A DNA stretch of 53,384 nucleotides from Streptomyces sp. MBT53 (GCF_016654115.1 NZ_JAEQAZ010000045.1:1-53384), one strand, 5' to 3'. Counted from the first letter of the stretch, positions 14,938-23,545 are shown. The notes: generated from the letters alone by a model not told the origin. Program-made: numbers and translations.

Positions 14938-16518
14938 ATGAGCAGCTTCCGTCATGCATATCAGTCTTCAGGAGAGACACCGGTACTGGCCCGCGAGACG
15001 CGGCGCTGCCTCGACCGGGCCGTTGTCGCCTGTCTGGAAGCACAGCGGCCCAACGGCTCCTGGGCGACACCCGCGCGCCCCCGCATCCTGGAAAACGCCC
15101 TCGCAGCCTTCGCTCTGGCCGGGGCGGGGCACCATTCCGGGCACCGGAGCCGTGTGCACGCATGGCTGCGGCAGGCCGAACCCCAACGGCACGACGACTT
15201 CACAGCGGCCGCCGACACATGGCTTCGCGCTCTCGCCCTTGATGCCACCGCCCCTCCCGCCATGCCTGTCTTACCCCGCGCCGGAGCCGCACACCGGCGT
15301 CGCCTGATCCTGCTGCAGACCCTCGGCGTGGCCGCGGGCGTGCCGGGCTGCTCCCCGCACACGCTCCTCGCCCACACCACGGCGGCCCTCGGTCACCGGG
15401 ACCGCGCTTCGCTGACGGGCTGGCACCGGGCCCAGCTCCTGTCCGCCGAGATCATCGCCAGGCACGCGGCCGACCTGCCGGTGGGCGACAGCCTCGTCGC
15501 CGCGTTGACCGCCGAACAGTCACCGGACGGCTCGTTCCACACCATGCCGCTGGTCACCGCCATGGCCTGCCTGGCGTTGACCCGGGCCGCTCCGGGGCGG
15601 GCCGCCACGCACCGTTGCACGGCCAGGCTCCTGGCGGACCAACACCCGGACGGGACATGGCGGTTCACCACATTCGACGTCTGGGACACGGGACTGATGG
15701 TTCGCTGCCTGCGCGGCCACAGGGACTTCGACACCCGTGCACGGCCCGGCGCATTGGACTTCCTGGCGGGCGTCCAGTCACCTCAGGGTGGTTGGGGGAG
15801 CGTGTCGGGAGCGATCGCCGGCACGGGCCTGGCCAGCGACGTCGACACCACGGGGAACACCCTGCTGGCCCTGGCCGACACCGAGCAGGGCCGCCGGGCC
15901 TGGCCGACCGCCGCCGAATACGCGCGGACCCATCAGGACGACCAGGGGCTGTGGACCACATGGAACACCGCCGTCGACACCATGGCCCAGGACACCGTCG
16001 CGCACATGGTCGCCGGAATACGCGCCCACCATCCCGAGGAGGTCGAGGTGCGGCGGGCCACCCAATGGCTTCTGCGCCGGCACCGCAGGGCCGGCCACTG
16101 GACCGCCGACTGGTACGTCTTCCCCGGCTACCCCGCGGCGGAGATCAGTCCCGTGCTGGGCTGGCGCAGCGAGGCGGCTCGTTCCGAGGCCAGGACTCTG
16201 GCGGCCACCCAGAACAAGGACGGCGGCTGGCCCGCGTTCCCCGGCGCGAACAGTTCGAGCCCGGCGGCGACCGCCCTCGCCGTGACCGTTCTCATCCGCT
16301 CCCGCACCGGCACGCCGCAGGCGCTCGAACGGGCGGCACGCTTTCTCTTCGAGAGCCAACGGGACGACGGAATGTGGATCGAGCCGGATCCCACCATGTG
16401 CGGCCCACGGCCGTTCCTGACCGACGTGGCGTCCCAGACCCACGCCCTGACCTGTCGTGGACTCATCGACCTTCTGCACAACCCGCCCGCGGTCCCCCTC
16501 CCGCCGTCGGAGCCGTGA
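14938..16518 (+). CDS. Class II terpene cyclase-like protein (DXDT variant)
   Basis: This 526-aa protein has the double alpha-barrel pattern of prenyltransferase/squalene-cyclase repeats, with QW-type motifs at 194-200 (QSPDGSF), 235-241 (QHPDGTW), 280-286 (QSPQGGW), 333-339 (QDDQGLW), 425-431 (QNKDGGW) and 474-480 (QRDDGMW). Where class II cyclases have DXDD, it has DVDTT (301-305). The middle Asp303, the usual proton donor, is kept and the fourth position is Thr. The length fits bacterial diterpene- or sesquiterpene-type class II cyclases (about 500-550 aa) rather than squalene-hopene cyclase. It probably protonates and cyclises a prenyl diphosphate, which the class I enzyme 90 bp downstream would then ionise. 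Substrate unknown. Confidence 0.85.
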   Translation: MSSFRHAYQSSGETPVLARETRRCLDRAVVACLEAQRPNGSWATPARPRILENALAAFALAGAGHHSGHRSRVHAWLRQAEPQRHDDFTAAADTWLRALALDATAPPAMPVLPRAGAAHRRRLILLQTLGVAAGVPGCSPHTLLAHTTAALGHRDRASLTGWHRAQLLSAEIIARHAADLPVGDSLVAALTAEQSPDGSFHTMPLVTAMACLALTRAAPGRAATHRCTARLLADQHPDGTWRFTTFDVWDTGLMVRCLRGHRDFDTRARPGALDFLAGVQSPQGGWGSVSGAIAGTGLASDVDTTGNTLLALADTEQGRRAWPTAAEYARTHQDDQGLWTTWNTAVDTMAQDTVAHMVAGIRAHHPEEVEVRRATQWLLRRHRRAGHWTADWYVFPGYPAAEISPVLGWRSEAARSEARTLAATQNKDGGWPAFPGANSSSPAATALAVTVLIRSRTGTPQALERAARFLFESQRDDGMWIEPDPTMCGPRPFLTDVASQTHALTCRGLIDLLHNPPAVPLPPSEP

Positions 16519-16607
16519 CCCGGACAAGCCAAGCGCACCGTGCAAGGACCTCGCTCAGCAACCGCCGGCCGTCCGATCCCCGGTCGGCGGCCCGGAAGGG
16601 AGTACTC

Positions 16608-17684
16608 ATGAACGAGCAAGTGCCCGGACCGCTGTCCATACCCGCACTGTGGTGCCCGATCCCCGGTGGGGTCCACCCGCAACGCGACGCGATCACCGAC
16701 TTCCAGCTGGAGTGGAGCGTCCGTCACCGGCTCGCCGTGGGCGGCCACGAGATCGCACGCCTCGCCGGTGCGGACATCGGCGGCCTCGCGGCCCGCTTCG
16801 TTCCGCGTGCCACCCTCACCGGAGCCCGGACCCTGGCCGCCCTGCTCACCCTGACGTTCGTCATCGACGACCTCAACGACGACGGCCGACTACGCGGTCG
16901 GCCGGGCGACTTCGCGCGCTACGCGGCGGCGCTGTCCCACGCGCTCGACCCGCGCCGGCTCGCCGAACCGGCCGACCCACCGGTTCGAGCACTGCACGAC
17001 ATCGGCCGACGCGTCAGGCGCGCCATGTCCCCGGCACTCGCCGCGCGGCTCGTCCGTGACTTCCGTGTCACCCTCGCCGCCGAGGTGCGCGAGAGCGCGA
17101 ACAACGCCCGCCGTGTGCCGCCCGACCTGGACACGTACGTGCGCAACCGGCTCGCCACCACCTGGGTGCTGCCGCTCGCCGGCCTCGCCGCCGCCGTGGA
17201 CGGCGTCGAGCCCGCACTCGCGGACCTGGACCGGCCGGAGGTCCGGGCCCTGACGGAGATGACCAGTCTCATTCTCGGCTGGGACAACGACATCTGCGGC
17301 TACGCCAAGGACCGTCACGACGGAAGCGGGGACGTCAACAACCTCCCTGACGTCCTCGCCCGCACGACCGGCGCCGGACCCGCCCGGGCCCTCGCCCAGG
17401 CCGTGTCGATGCGCGATCAGGTGCTGGCGCACTGGCTGCGGCTGTCCCACCAGGTCGACCGGAGCTCGGACCCCGCGCTGTCGGGCTACCTCGCGAACCT
17501 CGCGTCCATGATCCGCGGACACCTCGACTGGGCGGCGACCTGCCCCCGCCACACCGTTCCCCAAGGCGGAGCCGTCGTACGGATCACCCACACCCGCGAC
17601 GCCTACGAGGCCGCCGCCCCGGATCCACTGAGGCTCCCCGCGATCGCCTGGTGGAGCACACTGCCGGAGACGATCGCCGGGTAG
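16608..17684 (+). CDS. Class I terpene synthase
   Basis: The 358-aa protein has a class I synthase fold with the metal-binding aspartate motif DDLND (87-91, in FVIDDLNDD). The second metal site reads NDICGYAKD (227-235), i.e. NDxxGxxxD instead of NDxxSxxxE. A conserved Arg (VRNRL, about 179-181) precedes it at the diphosphate-sensor spacing. ATG 16608 follows GGAAGGGA; the frame is open further upstream but only inside the cyclase gene. It probably acts after the class II protein in one pathway, followed by P450 oxidation. No prenyl diphosphate synthase lies in the window, so precursor must come from elsewhere. Confidence 0.88.
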   Translation: MNEQVPGPLSIPALWCPIPGGVHPQRDAITDFQLEWSVRHRLAVGGHEIARLAGADIGGLAARFVPRATLTGARTLAALLTLTFVIDDLNDDGRLRGRPGDFARYAAALSHALDPRRLAEPADPPVRALHDIGRRVRRAMSPALAARLVRDFRVTLAAEVRESANNARRVPPDLDTYVRNRLATTWVLPLAGLAAAVDGVEPALADLDRPEVRALTEMTSLILGWDNDICGYAKDRHDGSGDVNNLPDVLARTTGAGPARALAQAVSMRDQVLAHWLRLSHQVDRSSDPALSGYLANLASMIRGHLDWAATCPRHTVPQGGAVVRITHTRDAYEAAAPDPLRLPAIAWWSTLPETIAG

Positions 17685-17740
17685 GGCGTCCGGCGCCCGG
17701 GCCGTCCTGATCCTCCCGGACACCTCGTAGGCTTGAGGTG

Positions 17741-18685
17741 ATGAGACGCCGTACCCCGCCCCCGCCCCCGCCCCTGCCGCAGCGTGACGGGGTGGATCCG
17801 GTGCGGGTGCGGCTGCCCGTCGAGGGGCCGTGGGCCACCGTGCGCGAGCATCTGGTGGAGCGGCTCTCGGGGGCGGGCCCCGGGGTCGTCGACGGGATGC
17901 TCGACAGCGGGCTCGTCGTGGGGGCGGACGGGCGGGCCGTGGCACCCGACGCGCCCTACGCGCCGGGGATGTTCGTGTGGTTCCACCGGGAGCTGCCCTA
18001 CGAGGTGCCGGTGCCCTTCCCGCTGGACGTGTTGTACCGCGACGAGCACATCGTCGTCGTCGACAAGCCGCATTTCCTGGCCACCACCCCGCGCGGCAGC
18101 CATGTCACCCAGTCCGCCCTGGCCCGGCTCCGCCACGAGCTGGGCATCCCCACGCTCGGCTCCGCGCACCGGCTCGACCGGCTCACGGCCGGGCTGGTCC
18201 TGTTCACGGTCGTCCCCGAGGAACGCGGCGCGTATCAGGGGCTGTTCCGGGACCGGATGGTGCGCAAGGAGTACGAGGCGGTCGCTCCGTACGATCCGCG
18301 GCTCGCCCTGCCCCGGACCGTGCGCAGCCGGATCCTCAAGGAGCGCGGGGTGATGGCCGCCCGGGAGGTCGAGGGCGAGGTGAACGCCGTCACCCGGATC
18401 GAGTTGCTGGAGCACCGTGACGGGCGTGCCCGGTACCGGCTGCTGCCGCGCACCGGGCAGACGCACCAACTGCGGGTACACATGTGCGCGTCGGGGGTGC
18501 CGATTCTCGGCGATCCCCTCTATCCGGTGGTGACCGGCCCCCTGGCGGCCGGTGACTTCCGGCGCCCGCTCCAACTGCTGGCGCGGGTCCTGGAGTTCAC
18601 CGATCCGCTGACGGGGCGCGAGCACCGGTTCGTCAGCCCGCGTCTGCTGCGGGCCTGGTCGTCCTACGCGGAGTGGGCCGGCTGA
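17741..18685 (+). CDS. RluA-family RNA pseudouridine synthase
   Basis: This 314-aa protein carries the catalytic motif GSAHRLDRLTAGLVLF (HRLDxxTxG, catalytic Asp), the preceding YRDEHIVVVDKPHFL and the later RTGQTHQLRVHM, all typical of RluA enzymes that isomerise uridines in rRNA or tRNA. An N-terminal S4-like portion (ATVREHLVERLSGAGPGVVD) should bind RNA. ATG 17741 is used; GTG 17738 directly before it is possible, and both are close to GAGG. It is monocistronic, ending 18 bp before the convergent conservon P450 gene. Confidence 0.93.
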   Translation: MRRRTPPPPPPLPQRDGVDPVRVRLPVEGPWATVREHLVERLSGAGPGVVDGMLDSGLVVGADGRAVAPDAPYAPGMFVWFHRELPYEVPVPFPLDVLYRDEHIVVVDKPHFLATTPRGSHVTQSALARLRHELGIPTLGSAHRLDRLTAGLVLFTVVPEERGAYQGLFRDRMVRKEYEAVAPYDPRLALPRTVRSRILKERGVMAAREVEGEVNAVTRIELLEHRDGRARYRLLPRTGQTHQLRVHMCASGVPILGDPLYPVVTGPLAAGDFRRPLQLLARVLEFTDPLTGREHRFVSPRLLRAWSSYAEWAG

Positions 18686-18703
18686 CCCCGCTGCCCGGTC
18701 GGC

Positions 18704-20161
18704 TCAGTCACCGCGCCACCAGCGCAGGAGGCGCTGGAACAGAGCCGGTCGGCGGGCCGGTGCGTGCTCCTGGCCGGGCGCATCGGCCGGGGTGACGGGT
18801 TCCGGTGTCACGGCCGGCGGCCGGTGGGCGCCGACCGCCGAGTCCTTCGGGCTCTGCCGCGGCACCGGGATGGTGGCGTCCTGCTGAGGCTTCGGCGCGA
18901 ACTTCACCGGCAGTTCCACCAGGTGCCGGTTCGAGATGGACTCCCGCCAGCGCAACTCGTCCTCCTCGCAGGCGAGTTGGACATCGGGAAGGCGCGCCAG
19001 CAGCGCGTCGACGCCGACGTCGGCAATGGCACGGCCGATGTCCTGGCCCGGGCACTCGTGGGGGCCGCCGCCGAAGGCGAGGTGTGAGCGGTTGCCCCGC
19101 ATGTTGGCCGTGCGGTCGGGGCGGACGCGCGGGTCGACGTTGCCCGGTGCGATACCGAAGATGAGACCGTCGCCCTGGCGGATGCGCTGCCCGCCCAGTT
19201 CGGTGTCCTGCTTGGCGAAGTAGGCAAAGACGGAACTGAACGGCGGCTCGTCCCACAGGGACTGTTCGACCGCCTCGGGCACGGTCATCTGGCCGCCGCT
19301 CAACCGGGCACGGAAGCCCGGGTTGGTGAGCACGATGCGCAGCACGTTGCCCAGGAGGTTGGCGGTGGCCTCGTAGGCGGCGTAGAGCACCACGCGAAGA
19401 TGTTCCCGGACCTCGTCGTCGGTGAGTCCGGCCGGGTGCGTGATGAGGTGGCTCGTGAAGTCCTCCTGGGGCTGGGCGCGGCGGCTGACGGTGAGCCGGC
19501 CGAGGACCTCCATGACGTAGGCGTTGCTGGTGATCGCCGTCTCGGAGCCCTTGAGGGCGTCGCGGGCGGCCTGCACCAGTCGGTCGTTGTACTCCTCGGG
19601 CATGCCGAGGATCTCGCACAGCATCGCCATCGGCAGATATTCGGAGAACTGGCCGACCAGGTCGGCCCGGCCCCTCTCGCAGAACTTGTTGACGAGATGC
19701 TGGGTCGCGCGCTTGATGTGGCGCCGGATGCCCCGGTGGTCGATGGTCGACATGGCGCCGACGACCGCACCGCGCAGCCGCAGGTGCTCGTCGCCCTCGG
19801 CGTGGCAGCAGATGGGCTGCCAGGCGATGTGCGGCATGAGCGGGTGGTCGGGCTTGATCATGCCCTCCTGCTGGGAGCTCCACAGCCGCGTGTCCCGGCA
19901 GAACTGCGAGGGGGTGCGCACCATGTGCAGGTTCTCGCCGTGACCGAGGACGACCCAGATCGGTACGTCGTCGTGGAGCAGCGCGGGGGCCACCGCGCCG
20001 TGCTCGGCCCGCAGTTCCTCGTACACGGCTCCCAGGTCCTTGGCCTCGGGGCCGTAGAGCCGGCGCAGTCCCCCGGGGCCGATGCCGTGGGCGGGGCAGC
20101 CGGGGGGCGGGGCGAGGGCTGTGTCGTCAGTGCCGGTCGGGAAGTGGGATTCAGCCGTCAT
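18704..20161 (-). CDS. Conservon-linked cytochrome P450 lacking EXXR (CYP157-like)
   Basis: The 485-aa P450 keeps the heme-binding FGGGPHECPGQDIGR (Cys370), but the K-helix site reads EQSLW (299-303), so the EXXR salt-bridge motif is absent. The I-helix has AAYEATANLLG instead of AGxxT. Loss of EXXR is a known trait of the Streptomyces CYP157 family. After the fold, from about residue 425, comes a Pro-rich tail ending in a basic/aromatic helix (PALFQRLLRWWRGD), possibly for membrane or partner contact. In S. coelicolor the comparable rar (cvn9) operon ends with P450 gene rarE. The substrate is unknown and the role may be regulatory. Confidence 0.92.
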   Translation of the reverse strand: MTAESHFPTGTDDTALAPPPGCPAHGIGPGGLRRLYGPEAKDLGAVYEELRAEHGAVAPALLHDDVPIWVVLGHGENLHMVRTPSQFCRDTRLWSSQQEGMIKPDHPLMPHIAWQPICCHAEGDEHLRLRGAVVGAMSTIDHRGIRRHIKRATQHLVNKFCERGRADLVGQFSEYLPMAMLCEILGMPEEYNDRLVQAARDALKGSETAITSNAYVMEVLGRLTVSRRAQPQEDFTSHLITHPAGLTDDEVREHLRVVLYAAYEATANLLGNVLRIVLTNPGFRARLSGGQMTVPEAVEQSLWDEPPFSSVFAYFAKQDTELGGQRIRQGDGLIFGIAPGNVDPRVRPDRTANMRGNRSHLAFGGGPHECPGQDIGRAIADVGVDALLARLPDVQLACEEDELRWRESISNRHLVELPVKFAPKPQQDATIPVPRQSPKDSAVGAHRPPAVTPEPVTPADAPGQEHAPARRPALFQRLLRWWRGD

Positions 20162-20241
20162 CGTGTTCGCTCCGAAACTGAAGTGGAATCGGTGTCAGAA
20201 GAGTTGATGGGGGTCAGCCGTAGAAGGTGACGAAGTACGGT

Positions 20242-20270
20242 GCGCCGGCGGTGAGTTGCCGCGCCGGTGC
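20242..20270 (-). terminator. Hairpin between conservon GTPase and P450 genes
   Basis: GCGCCGGCG (20242-20250) pairs with CGCCGGTGC (20262-20270), nine pairs with one mismatch or G-U wobble depending on strand, over an 11-nt loop. It lies in the 118-bp gap after the GTPase gene. It could be a partial terminator or an RNA-stability element that lowers P450 expression. Confidence 0.4.
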
Positions 20271-20279
20271 GGTCGCGGT

Positions 20280-20900
20280 TCAGACGGACGCCCTCTTCAT
20301 CTCCAGGGAGTGCAGGAAACGCATGAGCGTCAGGAGCGTGTCCCGACTGGAAGCCCGCCGTCGCGCGTCGCACTCCACGATGGGGATCTCCGGTGCCAGG
20401 TCGAGTGCCTCGCGCAGGTCCTCGATGGGGTAACGGGGGCCGTCCGGGAAGGAGTTGACGGCGATCACGAACGGGACGCCGCTCTCCTCCAGCCGTCCTA
20501 TGACGTCGAAGCTGACCTCCAGGCGGCGGGTGTCGATCAGGACCACCGCGCCCAGCGCGCCCTCGAACAGTCCGTTCCACAGGAACCAGAAGCGTTCCTG
20601 GCCGGGGGTGCCGAAGAGGTACAGCACCAGCTGGTCGGTGATGCTGATGCGGCCGAAGTCCATCGCCACGGTGGTCGCGGTCTTGGTGTCGGAGCCGTAG
20701 TTGTCGTCGACCCCGACGCCGGCCTGCGTCATGGTCTCCTCCGTGGTCAGCGGCCTGATCTCGCTGACCGAACCGACCATGGTCGTCTTGCCGACCCCGA
20801 ACCCGCCCACGATGACGATCTTCACCGCGGCCTGTGCCGTCTGCGGCAGATGGTCCTCGGTCCGTGGTCCGGGGAGGGTGTCAGAGCTTTTGAAGTCCAT
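20280..20900 (-). CDS. cvnD: Conservon GTPase (CvnD/RarD-type)
   Basis: This 206-aa small GTPase-like protein has a P-loop GGFGVGKTT (32-40), a switch region LTTEETMT, the G3-like LFGTPGQERF and AVNSF in place of the N/TKxD base-recognition motif, as in MglA/Cvn-type ATP/GTP-binding proteins. It would act with the roadblock and kinase-like partners as a membrane-linked switch; in S. coelicolor such modules influence aerial growth and antibiotic production. It overlaps the DUF742 gene by 20 bp, so translation is probably coupled. Confidence 0.95.
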   Translation of the reverse strand: MDFKSSDTLPGPRTEDHLPQTAQAAVKIVIVGGFGVGKTTMVGSVSEIRPLTTEETMTQAGVGVDDNYGSDTKTATTVAMDFGRISITDQLVLYLFGTPGQERFWFLWNGLFEGALGAVVLIDTRRLEVSFDVIGRLEESGVPFVIAVNSFPDGPRYPIEDLREALDLAPEIPIVECDARRRASSRDTLLTLMRFLHSLEMKRASV

Positions 20901-21282
20901 GCATCACCGCTTCGAGGAGGGAACGGTCGGCGATCGCCTGCCGCACGATCGGGGCGCGCGCCTGGACCAGTTCGGCCGTCAGCAGCTCGGTGAGCAGGAC
21001 GGTCACCACGCTGAACGGCAGATTCAGATAGGCCGACAGCTCGGCCACGGACAGGGGGGCGGCACAGAGCCGGATCAGCGCCGCCCGCTCCGGTGTGGAG
21101 GAGGGCGGCGGGTCGGCACGCGCCACGATTAACGTGACCAGGTCGAGGGCTGCACGCTCGCGCCCCTCTTCCGATCCGGTGAGGACGTACAGCCGCTCGG
21201 GCTCCTTGCGCGGGCCCTGTTTGAGGGGCTCGGGCGGAGGCTGTTCCTTGGGGTGGCGCCGCCGGCGTTGCGGAGGAGTCAT
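20881..21282 (-). CDS. cvnC: Conservon DUF742 protein (CvnC/RarC-type)
   Basis: The 133-aa protein has a basic, Pro-rich N terminus (MTPPQRRRRHPKEQPPPEP). The DUF742 core follows: ERLYVLTGSEEG, LDLVTLIVAR, then a winged-helix-like ALIRLCAAPLSVAELSAYLN and a C-terminal LLEAVMHGLQKL. DUF742 proteins are the third conserved member of conservons and may mediate protein or DNA contacts; no catalytic residues are recognisable. It overlaps the roadblock gene by 4 bp (ATGA) and the GTPase gene by 20 bp. Confidence 0.95.
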   Translation of the reverse strand: MTPPQRRRRHPKEQPPPEPLKQGPRKEPERLYVLTGSEEGRERAALDLVTLIVARADPPPSSTPERAALIRLCAAPLSVAELSAYLNLPFSVVTVLLTELLTAELVQARAPIVRQAIADRSLLEAVMHGLQKL

Positions 21283-21686
21283 ACGGTCTGCCCGTTGCGT
21301 CGGGGCGGGCTGGTGAGGTGGGCGCCGATGCGGACGACCAGGTCACGCATGCGGTTGCTCATGAGGCCGGGTTCGGCGACGACGTCGGAGAGCACCGCGA
21401 GATAGGCGTTGGAGCCCGCCGCCATGAGGTAGAAGTAGCCGCCGTTGATCTCGATGATGACCATGCGCATCGTGCCGTCGCTGTCCGGGATCTCGTGGGC
21501 GACGGCGCTCGCGAGGCTCTGCAGCCCCGCGCAGGCCGCGGCGACGCGGTCGGCGGCGTCCGGGTCGCCGCCGTAGCGGGCGATCCGCAGTCCGTCGGCG
21601 GAGAGCACCACGATCATCTCGATGCCGGGTACGCCGTCGGCGAGCTCCTTGAGCATCCAGTCGAAGTTGGCTCGCTGCTGGATCAC
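21279..21686 (-). CDS. cvnB: Conservon roadblock/LC7 protein (CvnB/RarB-type)
   Basis: The 135-aa protein reads MIQQRANFDWMLKELADGVP and continues through VLSADGLRIARYGGD, ACAGLQSLASAVAHEIPDSD, MVIIEINGGYFYLMAAGSNA and YLAVLSDVVAEPGLM, the roadblock/LC7 fold. Such proteins regulate MglA-like GTPases, here the CvnD partner. The start is GTG 21686, whose GTGA overlaps the stop of the kinase gene by 4 bp. The frame is open far upstream, but only inside that gene. Confidence 0.94.
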   Translation of the reverse strand: MIQQRANFDWMLKELADGVPGIEMIVVLSADGLRIARYGGDPDAADRVAAACAGLQSLASAVAHEIPDSDGTMRMVIIEINGGYFYLMAAGSNAYLAVLSDVVAEPGLMSNRMRDLVVRIGAHLTSPPRRNGQTV

Positions 21687-23260
21687 TTGAGGTCCCCCTC
21701 GTCGTCGGCCTCGACTTGGGCCGGCTCGGTCGTCTGGGTGAATGCGGTGGGGTCCGGGTCGCCCTTGAGTCCGTTCATGAACGCCTCGACCCACAGCCCC
21801 GGTTCGGGCTCTTCCTTCTCGGGCACCGGCTCGGCCCAGGCGGACAGGGCCTCCCGCTCGGCCTGTTCGGCCCGTTCGGCCGCCGCCTGCTCGGCGAGCC
21901 GCTGGCTGAGCGGCATCTTGACCCGGCTGCGGCGCTGCGGCAGACCGCCCACCGTCCACTCCGTGACCTCGGGGACCTCGTCCACCATGGAGACCGTCGC
22001 GGGGATTCGGGGGCTGGTCGGCCGGCGCTTCTTGGGTGCGCGCTTGGGGCCTTCGAGCGCGCCGAGTTCGATCTTGGGCGCGGCGGTCGCGCCGATGCCG
22101 TGGGCGAGGCCGGGTGCGGGCTCGCTGGTGAGCATGTCCCGCGGCACGACCAGGACGGCGCGGACGCCGCCGTACGCGGAGGCCCTGAGCGAGACCTGCA
22201 TGTTGTACGTCTGGCAGAGCCGTCCGACGACTGTCAGGCCCAGGCGCGGACTCTCGCCGAGATCCTGGAGGTCGATGCCGGCCTTGGCCTGCTCCAGCAT
22301 GTTCTCGACCCGGGCGCGGGCCTCCTCGCTGAGGCTGACGCCGGCGTCCTCGATCTCGATGGCGACACCGGTCTGCACCTCGACGGCGGTGACGTGCACC
22401 TTGGTCTGCGGCGGCGAGTAGCGGGTGGCGTTGTCGAGGAGTTCGGCGGCGGCGTGGATCAGCGGTTCGACGGAGGTGCCGTTGACGTTGACCTTGGCGA
22501 TGGAGTCCAGCGAGATGCGCCGGTACTCCAGGATCCGGGACATGGCGCCGCGCAACGTGCTGTAGAGCGTGACGGGTTGGGGCCACTGACGGCCGGGACG
22601 GCCGCCGCCGAGCACCGAGATGGAGTCGGCTAGGCGGCCGATCAGCGCGGTGCCGTGGTCGATGCGCAGCAGGTCGTCGAAGACCTCGGGGTTGCGGCCG
22701 TGGTCCTCCTCCATCTCGCGGAGTTCGTTGGCCTGTTGGTGGACGATCGCCTGGACGCGCCGGGCGATGCTGACGAAGTTGCGCTGCGCGGAGTCGCGCA
22801 TGGCCGCCTCGCGGTCCACGATGTCGAGCACCGTGCGCAGCAATCCGCGCTGCGGTTCGGGGAGTTCGCGCCACTGGGGGTGGGAGTCGACGACTTGGCG
22901 AATCACCTCTCCGGGGGATTCTCCGGTCCGCATTCCGTAGAGCGCGGCGGGCATGATCTCCGTCGCGAGCCGCTCGATGTCCTGGTCGTGGCCGGCGATC
23001 CGCCGTTCCATGTACGCACGGTCACGAGCATGGTCCGCGCGCAGGTCACGCACGGTTCGGCCGCGGCGGACCGCTTCGGCCGCCGTCACGATCACCAGGA
23101 GCGTGGCGATGCCACCGCACCAGCCGACAGCGGCCCGGGCCGGCTCCGTCACCACGGCGACGGCGGCCCCGGTCGCCGCGGCCATCACTATGGCGGGCAG
23201 CAACAGCACACGGGCGTACGGAAGTTCACGGCGGCCGGGGGGCGATTGAACACTCACCAT
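21683..23260 (-). CDS. cvnA: Conservon sensor kinase-like protein (CvnA/RarA-type)
   Basis: The 525-aa protein has two N-terminal membrane helices (about 17-36 and 44-62), a helical linker with the DHp-like RIDHGTALIGRLADSISVLG, and an HATPase domain at about 255-380 with the N-box AAELLDNATRYSPP and G-box features (EDAGVSLSEE, GLTVVGRLCQ). The C-terminal 130 residues are charged and low in complexity. CvnA proteins resemble nitrate/osmosensor kinases, but no response regulator is encoded here. They are thought to signal to the CvnB-D proteins. It is the first gene of the conservon and shares a 4-bp overlap with cvnB. Confidence 0.94.
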   Translation of the reverse strand: MVSVQSPPGRRELPYARVLLLPAIVMAAATGAAVAVVTEPARAAVGWCGGIATLLVIVTAAEAVRRGRTVRDLRADHARDRAYMERRIAGHDQDIERLATEIMPAALYGMRTGESPGEVIRQVVDSHPQWRELPEPQRGLLRTVLDIVDREAAMRDSAQRNFVSIARRVQAIVHQQANELREMEEDHGRNPEVFDDLLRIDHGTALIGRLADSISVLGGGRPGRQWPQPVTLYSTLRGAMSRILEYRRISLDSIAKVNVNGTSVEPLIHAAAELLDNATRYSPPQTKVHVTAVEVQTGVAIEIEDAGVSLSEEARARVENMLEQAKAGIDLQDLGESPRLGLTVVGRLCQTYNMQVSLRASAYGGVRAVLVVPRDMLTSEPAPGLAHGIGATAAPKIELGALEGPKRAPKKRRPTSPRIPATVSMVDEVPEVTEWTVGGLPQRRSRVKMPLSQRLAEQAAAERAEQAEREALSAWAEPVPEKEEPEPGLWVEAFMNGLKGDPDPTAFTQTTEPAQVEADDEGDLK

Positions 23261-23545
23261 GTAAGCCCTCTGGAAGAAGTCGGCTGGGGTAGGGGGGAGA
23301 GACCCGAGGGATCTTCGTTATGTTTAGGAACAAACGCACGAATACATCCCAACTCGGTGCGCTGCGGGCGAGCTTAGTCCGACCGGATCATCGCTGTGTC
23401 ATATTCAGCAAGCCCCTGAAAAGGGACACGGAAGAGGAGTACGCTCAACCCATTTACACGCTGCGCCACCATTCGAACACGACATGTGACGGTGGACGGG
23501 CATGCGAAAATCACTCACCGTAAGGAGTGAAGCCCCGCTTCCGGC

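Noticed and set aside
15615..16607. Upstream extension of the class I terpene synthase frame
   Set aside because: It lies entirely inside the class II cyclase gene; ATG 16608 has its own ribosome site and the protein length then fits the family.
21687..22874. Upstream extension of the roadblock protein frame
   Set aside because: It is Arg/Pro-rich shadow sequence inside the kinase gene; the real start is GTG 21686.
23320..23523. 67-codon frame upstream of cvnA
   Set aside because: No motif, no credible ribosome site, and it lies in the AT-richer promoter zone of the conservon.
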